This document shows, one piece after another, positions 53,332 through 62,271 of a stretch of 64,000 nucleotides of DNA (within the stretch, counting starts at the first letter, position 1; each line of letters starts with the position of its first letter). Source of the stretch: Mucilaginibacter robiniae (GTDB taxonomy: Bacteria; Bacteroidota; Bacteroidia; Sphingobacteriales; Sphingobacteriaceae); the NCBI RefSeq assembly GCF_012849215.1, contig NZ_CP051682.1, positions 2,604,001 to 2,668,000 on the forward strand. Direction: 5' to 3'. The translations under genes and the position numbers were made by a program. The notes beneath the pieces were generated by a model. The model did no database searches and was not told the DNA's origin. It was given only the letters and a program-made list of their open reading frames with translations.

Positions 53332-54171
53332 TTGAAAATTTTTACCAATAAAACCGAATTACAGCAGTACGTAAGTGAACTGCATTTGGCCGGCAAAACA
53401 GTTGGTTTTGTACCTACCATGGGTGCTTTACACCAAGGGCACTTATCATTACTGGCCCAGGCCAAGCAGCAAACGGATATTACGGTATGCAGTATTTTCG
53501 TTAACCCTACGCAGTTTAACGATCCTAAAGATTTAGAACGCTATCCACGACCTATTGAGGCTGATATTGCCAAATTGCAGCAAGCCGGTTGCCATGTACT
53601 ATTCAATCCACCAGTTACTGAAATGTATGCCGATAATGAACATTGGCATTTAGATATTGGCGATCTGGAACATCTGCTGGAAGGTAAGTTCAGGCCGGGG
53701 CATTACCAAGGTGTGATGCAGGTGGTTCATAAACTGTTTACGATAGTAAAGCCCGACTTTGCCTTTTTTGGTCAGAAAGATTATCAGCAGGTTATGGTAA
53801 TTGGCCAAATGGTAACGTTAATGCATTTGCCTGTTAAATTAGTAATGTGCCCGATTGAGCGCGAACCTGATGGGTTAGCTATGAGTTCCAGAAATATACA
53901 TTTAACTGAGAGTAATCATCAGCATGCCCTAGTGCTTTCTAAGGCATTGTACCAGGCTAAAGAAAACTTTGCAGCAGGGCAAAGTATTGCTGACATTGAA
54001 CAAGAAGCCAAGAAGTTGATTGAGCAAGAGCCGGAGATGGTGTTAGAATATTTTGAAATGGTTGATGGGGATACTTTGCATCTGGCTACTGAACAAACTC
54101 ATCATGTGGTAGCGTTGGTAGCTGCTAAAGCCGGTGCCACCCGTTTGATTGATAATGTGATAATTCGCTGA
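53332..54171 (+). CDS. panC: Pantothenate synthetase
   Basis: This 279-residue enzyme joins pantoate and beta-alanine with ATP to make pantothenate, the vitamin B5 step. The family motifs are VGFVPTMGALHQGHLSLL, with the HIGH-like HQGH, FVNPTQFNDPKDLERYPR, DFAFFGQKDYQQVMVI and LAMSSRNIHLT. It starts at TTG 53332; no ATG fits the conserved start MKIFTNKTEL. panD follows 35 bases later. The GT5-like gene is divergent, with 154 bases between the start codons. Confidence 0.95.
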   Translation: MKIFTNKTELQQYVSELHLAGKTVGFVPTMGALHQGHLSLLAQAKQQTDITVCSIFVNPTQFNDPKDLERYPRPIEADIAKLQQAGCHVLFNPPVTEMYADNEHWHLDIGDLEHLLEGKFRPGHYQGVMQVVHKLFTIVKPDFAFFGQKDYQQVMVIGQMVTLMHLPVKLVMCPIEREPDGLAMSSRNIHLTESNHQHALVLSKALYQAKENFAAGQSIADIEQEAKKLIEQEPEMVLEYFEMVDGDTLHLATEQTHHVVALVAAKAGATRLIDNVIIR

Positions 54172-54194
54172 TAAGCCTTACGGCTATTAATTGT

Positions 54195-54202
54195 TAATTT
54201 TG
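54195..54202 (+). promoter_or_regulatory. -7 box immediately before panD
   Basis: TAATTTTG fits TAnnTTTG and ends 4 bases before the panD ATG. It would give panD a second, leaderless transcript besides read-through from panC. Confidence 0.5.
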
Positions 54203-54206
54203 TTTT

Positions 54207-54557
54207 ATGATTATTGAGGTTTTAAAGTCTAAAATTCATCGAGTAAAAGTAACGCAGGCTGAACTGAATTATGTAGGCAGCATTACTATAGATGAAGACC
54301 TTATTGAGGCGGCTAACATTATCCCGAACGAGAAAGTGCAGATTGTAAATAATAACAATGGAGCACGTTTTGAAACGTACGTAATAAAAGGGGAACGTGG
54401 TAGTGGTATTGTGTGCCTGAATGGTGCTACTGCCCGTTTAGCACAGGTGGGTGATATTGTGATTATCATGTCATATGCCTCTATGGAAATGGAGGAAGCA
54501 CGCCGTTATGAACCTATTTTGATATTTCCGGATACGGATAATAAATTAATTCGTTAA
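54207..54557 (+). CDS. panD: Aspartate 1-decarboxylase
   Basis: This 116-residue proenzyme makes beta-alanine from aspartate for PanC. The self-cleavage site that yields the pyruvoyl group is Gly-Ser in [13 protein letters not shown], at residues 24-25, and [10 protein letters not shown]-like [15 protein letters not shown] holds further conserved residues. It begins [20 protein letters not shown], as in the family. Adjacent to panC as in many genomes. Confidence 0.96.
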   Translation: MIIEVLKSKIHRVKVTQAELNYVGSITIDEDLIEAANIIPNEKVQIVNNNNGARFETYVIKGERGSGIVCLNGATARLAQVGDIVIIMSYASMEMEEARRYEPILIFPDTDNKLIR

Positions 54558-54587
54558 ATTAGTACTCCGAATTAATTCAACCTACAA

Positions 54588-55586
54588 ATGAAACTTTTAC
54601 TAAGCCTGTTCCTGATTATAACAGTTACAGCAGCATGGGCGCAAAACAAGCCTGCCGAAAATCAGCAGCTATTTTATTTTAAAAATAACGGTTTGCAGGT
54701 AAAAGAACCTGATAGCTCAGATTATGTCAGAGTTGTGCGTCCGCCAGATTCCTCTTCTGTATTGTTTAATGTAGCTGAATATTACCGTAATGGTAAGGCT
54801 AAGTTGATTGGTAAATCGTCAACTATCAATCCGGCTACTTATGATGGGCAGTGTTTAACCTTTTACCCGTCGGGTAAAAAGCAAATGCTGCTAAACTACA
54901 CTGATGGAGCAATTACGGGTACTAACTATGTTTATCATCCTAATGGTAAAATGTACCTGATTTTTACCATGGATACCTTAAGAAACCAGTCGTTTGAAGA
55001 AAATATGCGCGTAATGAGCTGTATGGATACTACTGGTAAAGCTTTAGTAACTGATGGTAACGGGCATTATGTAGTTTACAATAATTTAACTTATGCTATT
55101 AGTGAAGAGGGTGATGTGAAAGATGGTAAGCGAGTAGGCGAGTGGCATGGCAGTTATCCTGCCGAAAAGGTTACCTATACAGACACTTACCAGAATGGTA
55201 AATTTATTTCTGGCTACTGTGTAACAGCTGCAGGTACTAAATATACGTACACCGGTAAACAGCAATCACCAGAGTTTCCTGCTGGAGGAAATACTGCATT
55301 TATCGCATTATTAAAAAAGAAAGTAAAAGTTCCGGCTACATTAAAAAATAAAAGTACCCAGGTTTTTGTGTCTTTTACTATTCGTAAAGATGGAACTGTA
55401 GGTAATCCGCTATTATTAGGCAGTGTTTCGCCTGAGGCTGATAAAGCCATTACTGCCGCTGTTAATGCATCACCTGCCTGGAAGCCGCGTTTGATTAACG
55501 GACTGCCGGTAGAAACTTCATGGGGAATGCCTATAGTATTCGGTACTGCACCTGCAGCACCAGCTAAAGCAAAAACAGGAAAGTAA
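54588..55586 (+). CDS. Exported protein with MORN-like repeats and a TonB C-terminal domain
   Basis: This 332-residue protein has a signal peptide (ending AAWAQ). The middle carries YwqK/MORN-like repeats (FYPSGKKQMLLNYTDG; YHPNGKMYLIF; GEWHGSYPAEKVTYTDTYQN). The last 90 residues resemble the TonB C-terminal domain (STQVFVSFTIRKDGTVGNPL, EADKAITAAVNASPAWKPRL). It lacks the membrane anchor and Pro-rich linker of a working TonB, so it probably does not drive transport. Such fusions are common in Bacteroidota, with unknown function. It follows panD by 30 bases. Confidence 0.8.
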   Translation: MKLLLSLFLIITVTAAWAQNKPAENQQLFYFKNNGLQVKEPDSSDYVRVVRPPDSSSVLFNVAEYYRNGKAKLIGKSSTINPATYDGQCLTFYPSGKKQMLLNYTDGAITGTNYVYHPNGKMYLIFTMDTLRNQSFEENMRVMSCMDTTGKALVTDGNGHYVVYNNLTYAISEEGDVKDGKRVGEWHGSYPAEKVTYTDTYQNGKFISGYCVTAAGTKYTYTGKQQSPEFPAGGNTAFIALLKKKVKVPATLKNKSTQVFVSFTIRKDGTVGNPLLLGSVSPEADKAITAAVNASPAWKPRLINGLPVETSWGMPIVFGTAPAAPAKAKTGK

Positions 55587-55661
55587 GTTTAATTTAAGTT
55601 AGTGTTCATAAAGCTTATTGATTTAATGTCACTTTTTTAAAGTACATAACTCTTAAAATTA

Positions 55662-55706
55662 TATCTTTGCATCCCGACGCTGAAGTCGGGTTTTTTGTTT
55701 TCAGCG
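55662..55706 (+). promoter_or_regulatory. Short promoter-terminator leader before carB, possible pseudoknot
   Basis: TATCTTTG (55662-55669) is followed after three bases by CCCGAC (55673-55678), loop GCTGAA and GTCGGG (55685-55690), then TTTTTT. The hairpin would sit at the very start of a transcript. The loop bases GCTGAA (55679-55684) are complementary to TTCAGC at 55700-55705, so a pseudoknot or competing hairpin can form across the T run. This could be an attenuator for carB, or a terminator of the upstream gene that happens to overlap a promoter. Confidence 0.55.
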
Positions 55707-55806
55707 CATAGATTTTTGGTAAGTTGATATTTAGTAGTTCGCAAGCTTTAGCTTGGTGCTAACTAATTAAAAGCTACTCACTTTATACTACAGATTATAT
55801 AAAACT

Positions 55807-58626
55807 ATGCCCAAAGATACCTCCATTAAATCGGTACTGATTATCGGCTCTGGCCCTATTATTATTGGACAGGCCTGCGAATTTGACTATGCTGGCTCAC
55901 AAGCAGCTCTTTCTTTAAAAGATGAAGGCATTACCGTGTCTATCATTAACAGCAACCCGGCCACCATCATGACGGATAAGGTAATTGCCGATCATGTGTA
56001 TCTGTTGCCTTTAACCTGCGAAAGTATAGAGCATATTTTAAGTGAACAGCAAATTGATGCCGTACTGCCTACCATGGGCGGGCAAACTGCACTTAACTTG
56101 TGTATTGAAGCTTCTGAGCGCGGTATATGGGAAAAGTATGGCGTAAAGGTAGTTGGGGTAGATGTTGCCGCTATCGAAAAGACTGAAAATCGTGAAGCTT
56201 TCCGCCAGTTGATGGTAGACATCAACGTAGGTGTAGCAAAATCAAAAATTGCTAACTCCTTTTTAGAGGGTAAAGAAGCAGCTCAGGAAATTGGCTTTCC
56301 GTTGGTAATACGCCCAAGCTATACTTTAGGGGGTAAAGGTGCAGGCTTTGTACACAAAAAAGAAGATTTTGATGCAGCCTTAAGCCGGGGGTTGCAAGCT
56401 TCGCCAACTCATGAGGTGTTGGTAGAGCAAGCTGTTTTGGGCTGGAAAGAATATGAGCTGGAGTTGTTGCGTGATAATCGTGATAACGTAATCATTATTT
56501 GCTCTATTGAAAACTTTGACCCTATGGGTATTCATACTGGTGATAGCATAACTGTAGCACCAGCCATGACTTTAAGCGACCGCTGTTATCAAGATATGCG
56601 TAACCAGGCTATCCGCATGATGCGGGCTATTGGCAATTTTGCCGGTGGCTGTAATGTGCAGTTCTCGGTTAATCCGGCTAATGAAGAGATTATCGCTATT
56701 GAGATTAATCCGCGGGTGTCGCGTTCATCAGCCTTAGCCTCTAAAGCTACCGGATACCCAATTGCTAAAATTGCAGCCAAGTTAGCTATTGGTTATAACC
56801 TAGATGAGGTAGAAAATCAAATTACAAAAACCACATCAGCTTATTTTGAGCCAACATTGGATTACGTGATTGTCAAAATTCCTCGTTGGAACTTCGATAA
56901 ATTTAAAGGTGCTAACCGTGAGTTGGGCCTGCAAATGAAATCGGTAGGTGAGGTAATGGGTATTGGCCGTAGTTTTATTGAGGCTTTACAGAAGGCTTGC
57001 CAGAGTTTGGAGATTGGCCGTGCCGGTTTAGGTGCTGATGGTCGCCAAAGCCGGAACCTGGATGAAATTATGAGCAGTCTGGAACATCCAAGCTGGGACC
57101 GCCTTTTCCATGTGTATGATGCCTTGAGCTTGGGTGTACCTGTTGAGTCAGTTCGTAAAGTAACCAAAATTGATCGTTGGTTTTTAAACCAGATACAGGA
57201 AGTAGTTAGTTTAGAAACTGAATTGCGTCGTTATTCAGTAAACAATATTCCTGAAGATATATTCCGTACCGTTAAGCAAAAAGGCTTTTCGGATGTGCAG
57301 ATTGCCTGGATATTGGGTGCAAATACTACCGAAGAAGAAGTATACCAGCGCCGCAAAGCATTAGGAATTAACCGCGTTTATAAGATGGTAGATACCTGTG
57401 CTGCTGAGTTTCAGGCACAAACCCCTTATTACTATTCTACTTACGAAGGGGAGAATGAATCAATTCCGTCTGATAAAAAGAAAATAATTGTATTAGGTTC
57501 TGGTCCTAATCGTATTGGTCAGGGTATTGAGTTTGATTATAGCTGTGTACATGGCTTACTAGCAGCTAAGGAGTCGGGATATGAGTCCATCATGATTAAC
57601 TGTAATCCAGAAACAGTATCTACCGACTTTAATATGGCTGATAAGCTATATTTCGAGCCGGTGTTCTGGGAGCATGTACGTGAAATTATTGACCTGGAAA
57701 AACCTGAAGGTGTAATTGTACAGCTAGGGGGGCAAACGGCGTTAAAGATGGCCGAAAAGCTGGATGAATATGGTATCAAAATCATCGGTACATCTTATAA
57801 TGATATGGATATTGCCGAAGATCGTGGACGTTTCTCCGACCTGCTGAAAGATTTGGATATTCCTTATCCTAAATATGGCGTAGCTGAAAGTGCTGAAGAA
57901 GCATTGGAAGTAGCTCATCAAGTAGGTTATCCGGTACTAGTACGCCCTAGCTATGTATTGGGTGGACAAGGCATGAGCATTGTAATTAACGATGAAGACT
58001 TAGAGCGTGCTGTAGTAAACCTGCTGAAAAACTTGCCAGGTAACCGCGTACTGATTGACCACTTCCTAGATCGTGCGGCAGAAGCAGAGTCAGATTCCAT
58101 TTGTGATGGCGAAAATGTGCATATTATTGGCATGATGGAGCATATTGAACCTGCAGGTATCCACTCCGGCGATTCTTATGCTGTATTACCCCCGTTTGAC
58201 TTATCTGAAACTGTATTGCAGCAAATGGAAGAATACTCCATAAAGCTGGCTAAGGCTTTAAATGTAAGAGGCTTATTGAATATTCAATTTGCAATCAAGA
58301 ATGATAAGGTGTATGTAATTGAAGCTAATCCGCGTGCTTCACGTACTGTACCTTTTATTGCCAAAGCTTATGATGTGCCTTACATCAATATTGCTGCTAA
58401 AGTAATGATGGGGGTAAATAAGCTGACTGACTTTAAAATTGAACGTAAACTACAAGGCTATGCCATTAAAGAACCTGTGTTCTCGTTTGATAAGTTCCCG
58501 GAAGTGAACAAAGAATTAGGCCCAGAAATGAAGTCAACCGGTGAAGCTATTCGTTTTATCCCGAATCTGGAAGATCCTTACTTCCGTCATTTATATCGGG
58601 AAAAATCTATGTACTTAAGTAAATAA
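55807..58626 (+). CDS. carB: Carbamoyl-phosphate synthase large subunit
   Basis: This 939-residue enzyme makes carbamoyl phosphate for pyrimidines and arginine from ammonia, bicarbonate and two ATP. Both homologous halves are present: the first starts VLIIGSGPIIIGQACEFDYA and has IRPSYTLGGKGAGF; the second starts IIVLGSGPNRIGQGIEFDYS and has VRPSYVLGGQGMS. Compared with the roughly 1073 residues of the E. coli enzyme, it ends after the second ATP-grasp unit and lacks the C-terminal MGS-like allosteric domain. The stop is followed by a terminator, and no frameshift is evident. No carA gene lies in the window. Confidence 0.96.
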   Translation: MPKDTSIKSVLIIGSGPIIIGQACEFDYAGSQAALSLKDEGITVSIINSNPATIMTDKVIADHVYLLPLTCESIEHILSEQQIDAVLPTMGGQTALNLCIEASERGIWEKYGVKVVGVDVAAIEKTENREAFRQLMVDINVGVAKSKIANSFLEGKEAAQEIGFPLVIRPSYTLGGKGAGFVHKKEDFDAALSRGLQASPTHEVLVEQAVLGWKEYELELLRDNRDNVIIICSIENFDPMGIHTGDSITVAPAMTLSDRCYQDMRNQAIRMMRAIGNFAGGCNVQFSVNPANEEIIAIEINPRVSRSSALASKATGYPIAKIAAKLAIGYNLDEVENQITKTTSAYFEPTLDYVIVKIPRWNFDKFKGANRELGLQMKSVGEVMGIGRSFIEALQKACQSLEIGRAGLGADGRQSRNLDEIMSSLEHPSWDRLFHVYDALSLGVPVESVRKVTKIDRWFLNQIQEVVSLETELRRYSVNNIPEDIFRTVKQKGFSDVQIAWILGANTTEEEVYQRRKALGINRVYKMVDTCAAEFQAQTPYYYSTYEGENESIPSDKKKIIVLGSGPNRIGQGIEFDYSCVHGLLAAKESGYESIMINCNPETVSTDFNMADKLYFEPVFWEHVREIIDLEKPEGVIVQLGGQTALKMAEKLDEYGIKIIGTSYNDMDIAEDRGRFSDLLKDLDIPYPKYGVAESAEEALEVAHQVGYPVLVRPSYVLGGQGMSIVINDEDLERAVVNLLKNLPGNRVLIDHFLDRAAEAESDSICDGENVHIIGMMEHIEPAGIHSGDSYAVLPPFDLSETVLQQMEEYSIKLAKALNVRGLLNIQFAIKNDKVYVIEANPRASRTVPFIAKAYDVPYINIAAKVMMGVNKLTDFKIERKLQGYAIKEPVFSFDKFPEVNKELGPEMKSTGEAIRFIPNLEDPYFRHLYREKSMYLSK

Positions 58627-58641
58627 TTTTAATACAATCTT

Positions 58642-58677
58642 ATAAAAAGAGGCGCAACATGTTGCGCCTCTTTTTAT
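58642..58677 (+). terminator. Terminator of carB
   Basis: TAAAAAGAGGCGCAACAT and its complement form a perfect 18-bp inverted repeat without spacer (58642-58677), with a T-rich right arm and tail. Confidence 0.92.
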
Positions 58678-59093
58678 TTTATAGCGTTTTTGTTAGGAAT
58701 AGTACTTGCTGTTGGAATAACTAGCCTATAAGTATTTTAATAATTAACTTTTGAGAAATAGCATGAAAGTGGTTGATAATTGCTTTTTCGAGGTATTTAA
58801 GTTGTTTTTTAATATAAATAATAAATTTATTTTAGTGGTAATGTTTTTTTGGGTGTTTGTATTAGATATTTTTAAAGTTTATATGTTATAAAACAGTAAA
58901 TATGAAATAGGAGTAAATTTATTTTATAGAAGGTGAGTTATAAATAGTGAGTTTATTTTAATTAATGGTAAAATAATAAAGGTTTAATGTTTTATTTACA
59001 TGATAAAAGGTTTTTTATTAAATTTTTTTCATAAAAAGTTGCAATGTAAATTTTATGTTATAATTTAAGCCCAATTAATTAAACTATCAACGC
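58678..59093. other. AT-rich upstream region of the second SusC gene
   Basis: This stretch is extremely AT-rich and has no gene-like frame. It must hold the promoter for the susCD pair at 59094; TTG near 59040 and TTATAATTTAAG just before 59070 are the best candidates, but none matches the full consensus. I see no operator-like repeat. Confidence 0.4.
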
Positions 59094-62000
59094 ATGAAAA
59101 AAACTTTACTCTTTTTCTTAGGGGTGTTCATGTTGCTAGGCGCTCAGGTCTATGCACAAACCCGTACAGTTACCGGCGTAATAACCGGAAAAGATGATGG
59201 TCTTCCGCTGCCAGGCGTAAGTGTTACCATTCAAGGTACCAAAACGGGTACACAAACAGGACCAGACGGTTCTTATACCATTAAAGTATCACCCGGTCAA
59301 GCTTTGGTTTTCACTTTTGTAGGATTTAATACGCAAACAATTACGCCAAGTGGTAATCGTCAGGATATCGTATTAACGGGCAGATCTAGTGACTTAAATG
59401 AAGTGGTAGTTGTGGGATACGGTACACAGGTAAAAAGGGCTACTGTAGGTACTATAGCCCAAGTAAAGGGAAGCGACCTAATTGAACAACCTGTTCAAAA
59501 CTTTGAGCAAGCGCTTGCCGGACGTGCTCCGGGTGTGCAGGTTACCATTCCTAATGGTGTTTCTAATACGCCTCCAGTAATTCACATTCGTGGTGTAAAC
59601 TCCATATCATTAAGTTCACAACCTTTGTTTGTGGTTGATGGTGTGGTAAGTATTACAGGTGATTTAAGTGGTGGCGAGTCTGGGGGTAATGCTTTAGCTA
59701 ATATTAATCCTGATGATATAGAAAGCATCTCCATTGCTAAAGATGGTGCTGCTACAGCTATTTATGGTAGTCGTGCTGCAAATGGTGTAGTATTTGTTAC
59801 AACAAAAAGGGGTAAAAAGGGAAATGCTATAGTAAGTTTAGATAGCTGGATTGGTCAAAATCATGTATTTCGGTTGCCTAAAGTGTTGGATGCTAATCAG
59901 TATATATCTATAAAAAATGAAGCTTTAGTTAATGCAGGATTATACAATGCTAATAGTTATTATGTAACTACAACACCAGATGCTAATGGTGTACCTTTTA
60001 ATACGAACTGGGCAAAATTAATTTATAGAACCGGAACCACTTACAATACTACAGCGAGCGTGTCAGGAGGCACTGAAAAAACTAATTACTACGCTTCTGC
60101 TAATTACAGCAAACAAGAAGGTATTATTCGTAAAAATGATTTCATTAGCAAAGGTTTATTATTTAATGTAGATCATAAAGCTAATAAATACATTTCACTA
60201 GGAGCAAAGCTATCTTATGTTGATCAGCAAAATTTGGCAGCTACTTCTTCAGGTTCATTATCGGGAGAGGCGTATGCTACAGCAGGTTTAGGTCGTTTGG
60301 CTTTATTACTTCCTCCAAATATCGGTGCTTACAATGCTGATGGCAGTTACAATTTAAACCCACTTACAGGTGCTATAGGTTTACAAAATAACAAAGGTTA
60401 TAGTAATAGCTATCCAAATCCTAAACCAGCTTTAGATCTGGACCGGGCTAATAATGAGCAGTTTCATACCGCAGCAAATGTTTATTTACAAGTAAAACCA
60501 TTATCATGGATTACTTTGAAAACACAATATGGTATTGACTATATAAATAGTGTGAATGATAACTTTACTAATCCAATAAGTAACTTTACAGTTAGTGGAG
60601 GAGTAGTTACTAATAACGCCAATGCTAATGACAACTATCAACAATATAAGCGTTATGTATGGAGTAACACCTTGCAATTAGATCGTAGCATTGTTGATAA
60701 GCACAATTTTTCATTTTTATTGGGTAATGAGCAGCAACGCACCACGCAATATGGTTTTGGTTTATCACGCTCTATACTATCTGATATTGCTTTTAATCAG
60801 ATACAAGCTGGTTTTGTTAATGTTGCTACCAGTAATTTAGTTAATACAGAAAATTATCTAGTTTCATTTTTTGGAAGATTAAATTATGATTTTGATAAAA
60901 AATATTTTTTATCAGCTACTGTTCGTCGAGACGGCTATTCAGCTTTCGGTTCCGATCATAAGTACGGTATATTTCCTGGTGTAGGTGTAAGCTGGGAAAT
61001 TACCCGTGAGAAGTTCTGGAGTAAAATTGGTGCAGATAAACTATTTAGCAGTTTTCGGTTAAAAGGAAGTTACGCACAAGTAGGTAATAATGCAGGCTTG
61101 AATAACTATGCCTCTTATGGTTTTTATGGCAACAGTTTGTACAACGCTAACCCAACATTGGCTGCTACACAAGCAGGTAATAACGCCCTTAAATGGGAGA
61201 CTAGTAGAAAAACAGATGTGGGCTTAAACTTTGGTATATTCGGTGATCGTATTACAGGTGAGTTGGCTTATTACAAAAATGATATATCCGGCTTAATACT
61301 TAACGTGCCTTTAGCTCCTTCTGCCGGTTTGGCTACTAACCCGCCGGTAAACGTTGGTTCTATGTTCAACAAAGGTCTTGAAATTGACTTAAATGCTGAT
61401 ATTGTAAGAAGTAAAAATTTCCGCTGGAGCGCTAACTTTAACATTGCTTTCAATCAAAACAAAATCACTTCTTTAATTCCAGGTACTAACTACTTTACTT
61501 ATTCTACATCATCACTCGAGGTGAGCAATATTAATCAGGTTGGCCATTCAATTGGTAGCTTATATCTAGTTAATTCAGCTGGTGTGGATCCTACTAACGG
61601 ACGAAGAATATTCATTAATGGTAAAGGTCAGAAAGTGGAATATACCTTTTTAGGTACACAGCATTGGTACTATATGGATGGTAGCAATGCCCCTGCTATC
61701 AGCCAAGCGGCCGATGCGCATAATCAAGGTAATACTGTACCTAAAGAAACAGGCGGTTTCAGCAACTCATTCCATTACAAAAATTTTGATTTGAATGTAT
61801 TATTTACTTACCAATTAGGCTTTTATGTATACTACGGTACTCAATCTACTTTAACCGATCAGCGTTTCTGGAATAACTCTACTGTTATTTTAGATCATTG
61901 GACTACTCCAGGCCAGATAGCACGTTACCCACAAGTAGTATTCGGTGATAACGTTTCAAACGGTACTTCCTTCCCAACAGATTTCAATACTTATCGCGGA

Positions 62001-62252
62001 GATTTCTTAAAGTTCAAAACAGTTAATTTGGGTTATACGCTGCCCAAATCTTTGTTAGGCAGAACAGGCTTATCAAGCTTACGAGTTTATGTAACCGCAC
62101 AAAATCTGTTTATAATAACCAAATATCCTGGACCTGATCCTGAAGTTTCTTCTAATGGTGATTCTATTAACGGTAACAGTACTTCGGGTGTTGATAGAAA
62201 TACCAGCCCGAACAGCAGGTCTTTTACTGCAGGTTTCTCAATTAAGTTTTAA
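59094..62252 (+). CDS. SusC/RagA-type TonB-linked outer membrane receptor (second locus)
   Basis: This 1052-residue transporter has a signal peptide ending VYAQ, a carboxypeptidase-like domain (TGVITGKDDGLPLPGVSVTI), the TonB box NEVVVVGYGTQ, the SusC plug motif AIYGSRAANGVVFVTTKRGK, and a barrel ending GFSIKF with terminal Phe. As in the first pair there is no STN domain. It forms a complex with the SusD encoded 19 bases downstream. No carbohydrate-active enzyme or regulator lies beside it in the window, so its substrate, glycan or peptide, cannot be named. Confidence 0.93.
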   Translation: MKKTLLFFLGVFMLLGAQVYAQTRTVTGVITGKDDGLPLPGVSVTIQGTKTGTQTGPDGSYTIKVSPGQALVFTFVGFNTQTITPSGNRQDIVLTGRSSDLNEVVVVGYGTQVKRATVGTIAQVKGSDLIEQPVQNFEQALAGRAPGVQVTIPNGVSNTPPVIHIRGVNSISLSSQPLFVVDGVVSITGDLSGGESGGNALANINPDDIESISIAKDGAATAIYGSRAANGVVFVTTKRGKKGNAIVSLDSWIGQNHVFRLPKVLDANQYISIKNEALVNAGLYNANSYYVTTTPDANGVPFNTNWAKLIYRTGTTYNTTASVSGGTEKTNYYASANYSKQEGIIRKNDFISKGLLFNVDHKANKYISLGAKLSYVDQQNLAATSSGSLSGEAYATAGLGRLALLLPPNIGAYNADGSYNLNPLTGAIGLQNNKGYSNSYPNPKPALDLDRANNEQFHTAANVYLQVKPLSWITLKTQYGIDYINSVNDNFTNPISNFTVSGGVVTNNANANDNYQQYKRYVWSNTLQLDRSIVDKHNFSFLLGNEQQRTTQYGFGLSRSILSDIAFNQIQAGFVNVATSNLVNTENYLVSFFGRLNYDFDKKYFLSATVRRDGYSAFGSDHKYGIFPGVGVSWEITREKFWSKIGADKLFSSFRLKGSYAQVGNNAGLNNYASYGFYGNSLYNANPTLAATQAGNNALKWETSRKTDVGLNFGIFGDRITGELAYYKNDISGLILNVPLAPSAGLATNPPVNVGSMFNKGLEIDLNADIVRSKNFRWSANFNIAFNQNKITSLIPGTNYFTYSTSSLEVSNINQVGHSIGSLYLVNSAGVDPTNGRRIFINGKGQKVEYTFLGTQHWYYMDGSNAPAISQAADAHNQGNTVPKETGGFSNSFHYKNFDLNVLFTYQLGFYVYYGTQSTLTDQRFWNNSTVILDHWTTPGQIARYPQVVFGDNVSNGTSFPTDFNTYRGDFLKFKTVNLGYTLPKSLLGRTGLSSLRVYVTAQNLFIITKYPGPDPEVSSNGDSINGNSTSGVDRNTSPNSRSFTAGFSIKF

Positions 62253-62271
62253 TCATTAATTTGAAAATGAA

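Noticed and set aside
55807-58626. carB truncated by a frameshift or premature stop
   Set aside because: The end is followed closely by a perfect terminator, and both catalytic halves are intact, so the short form is natural.
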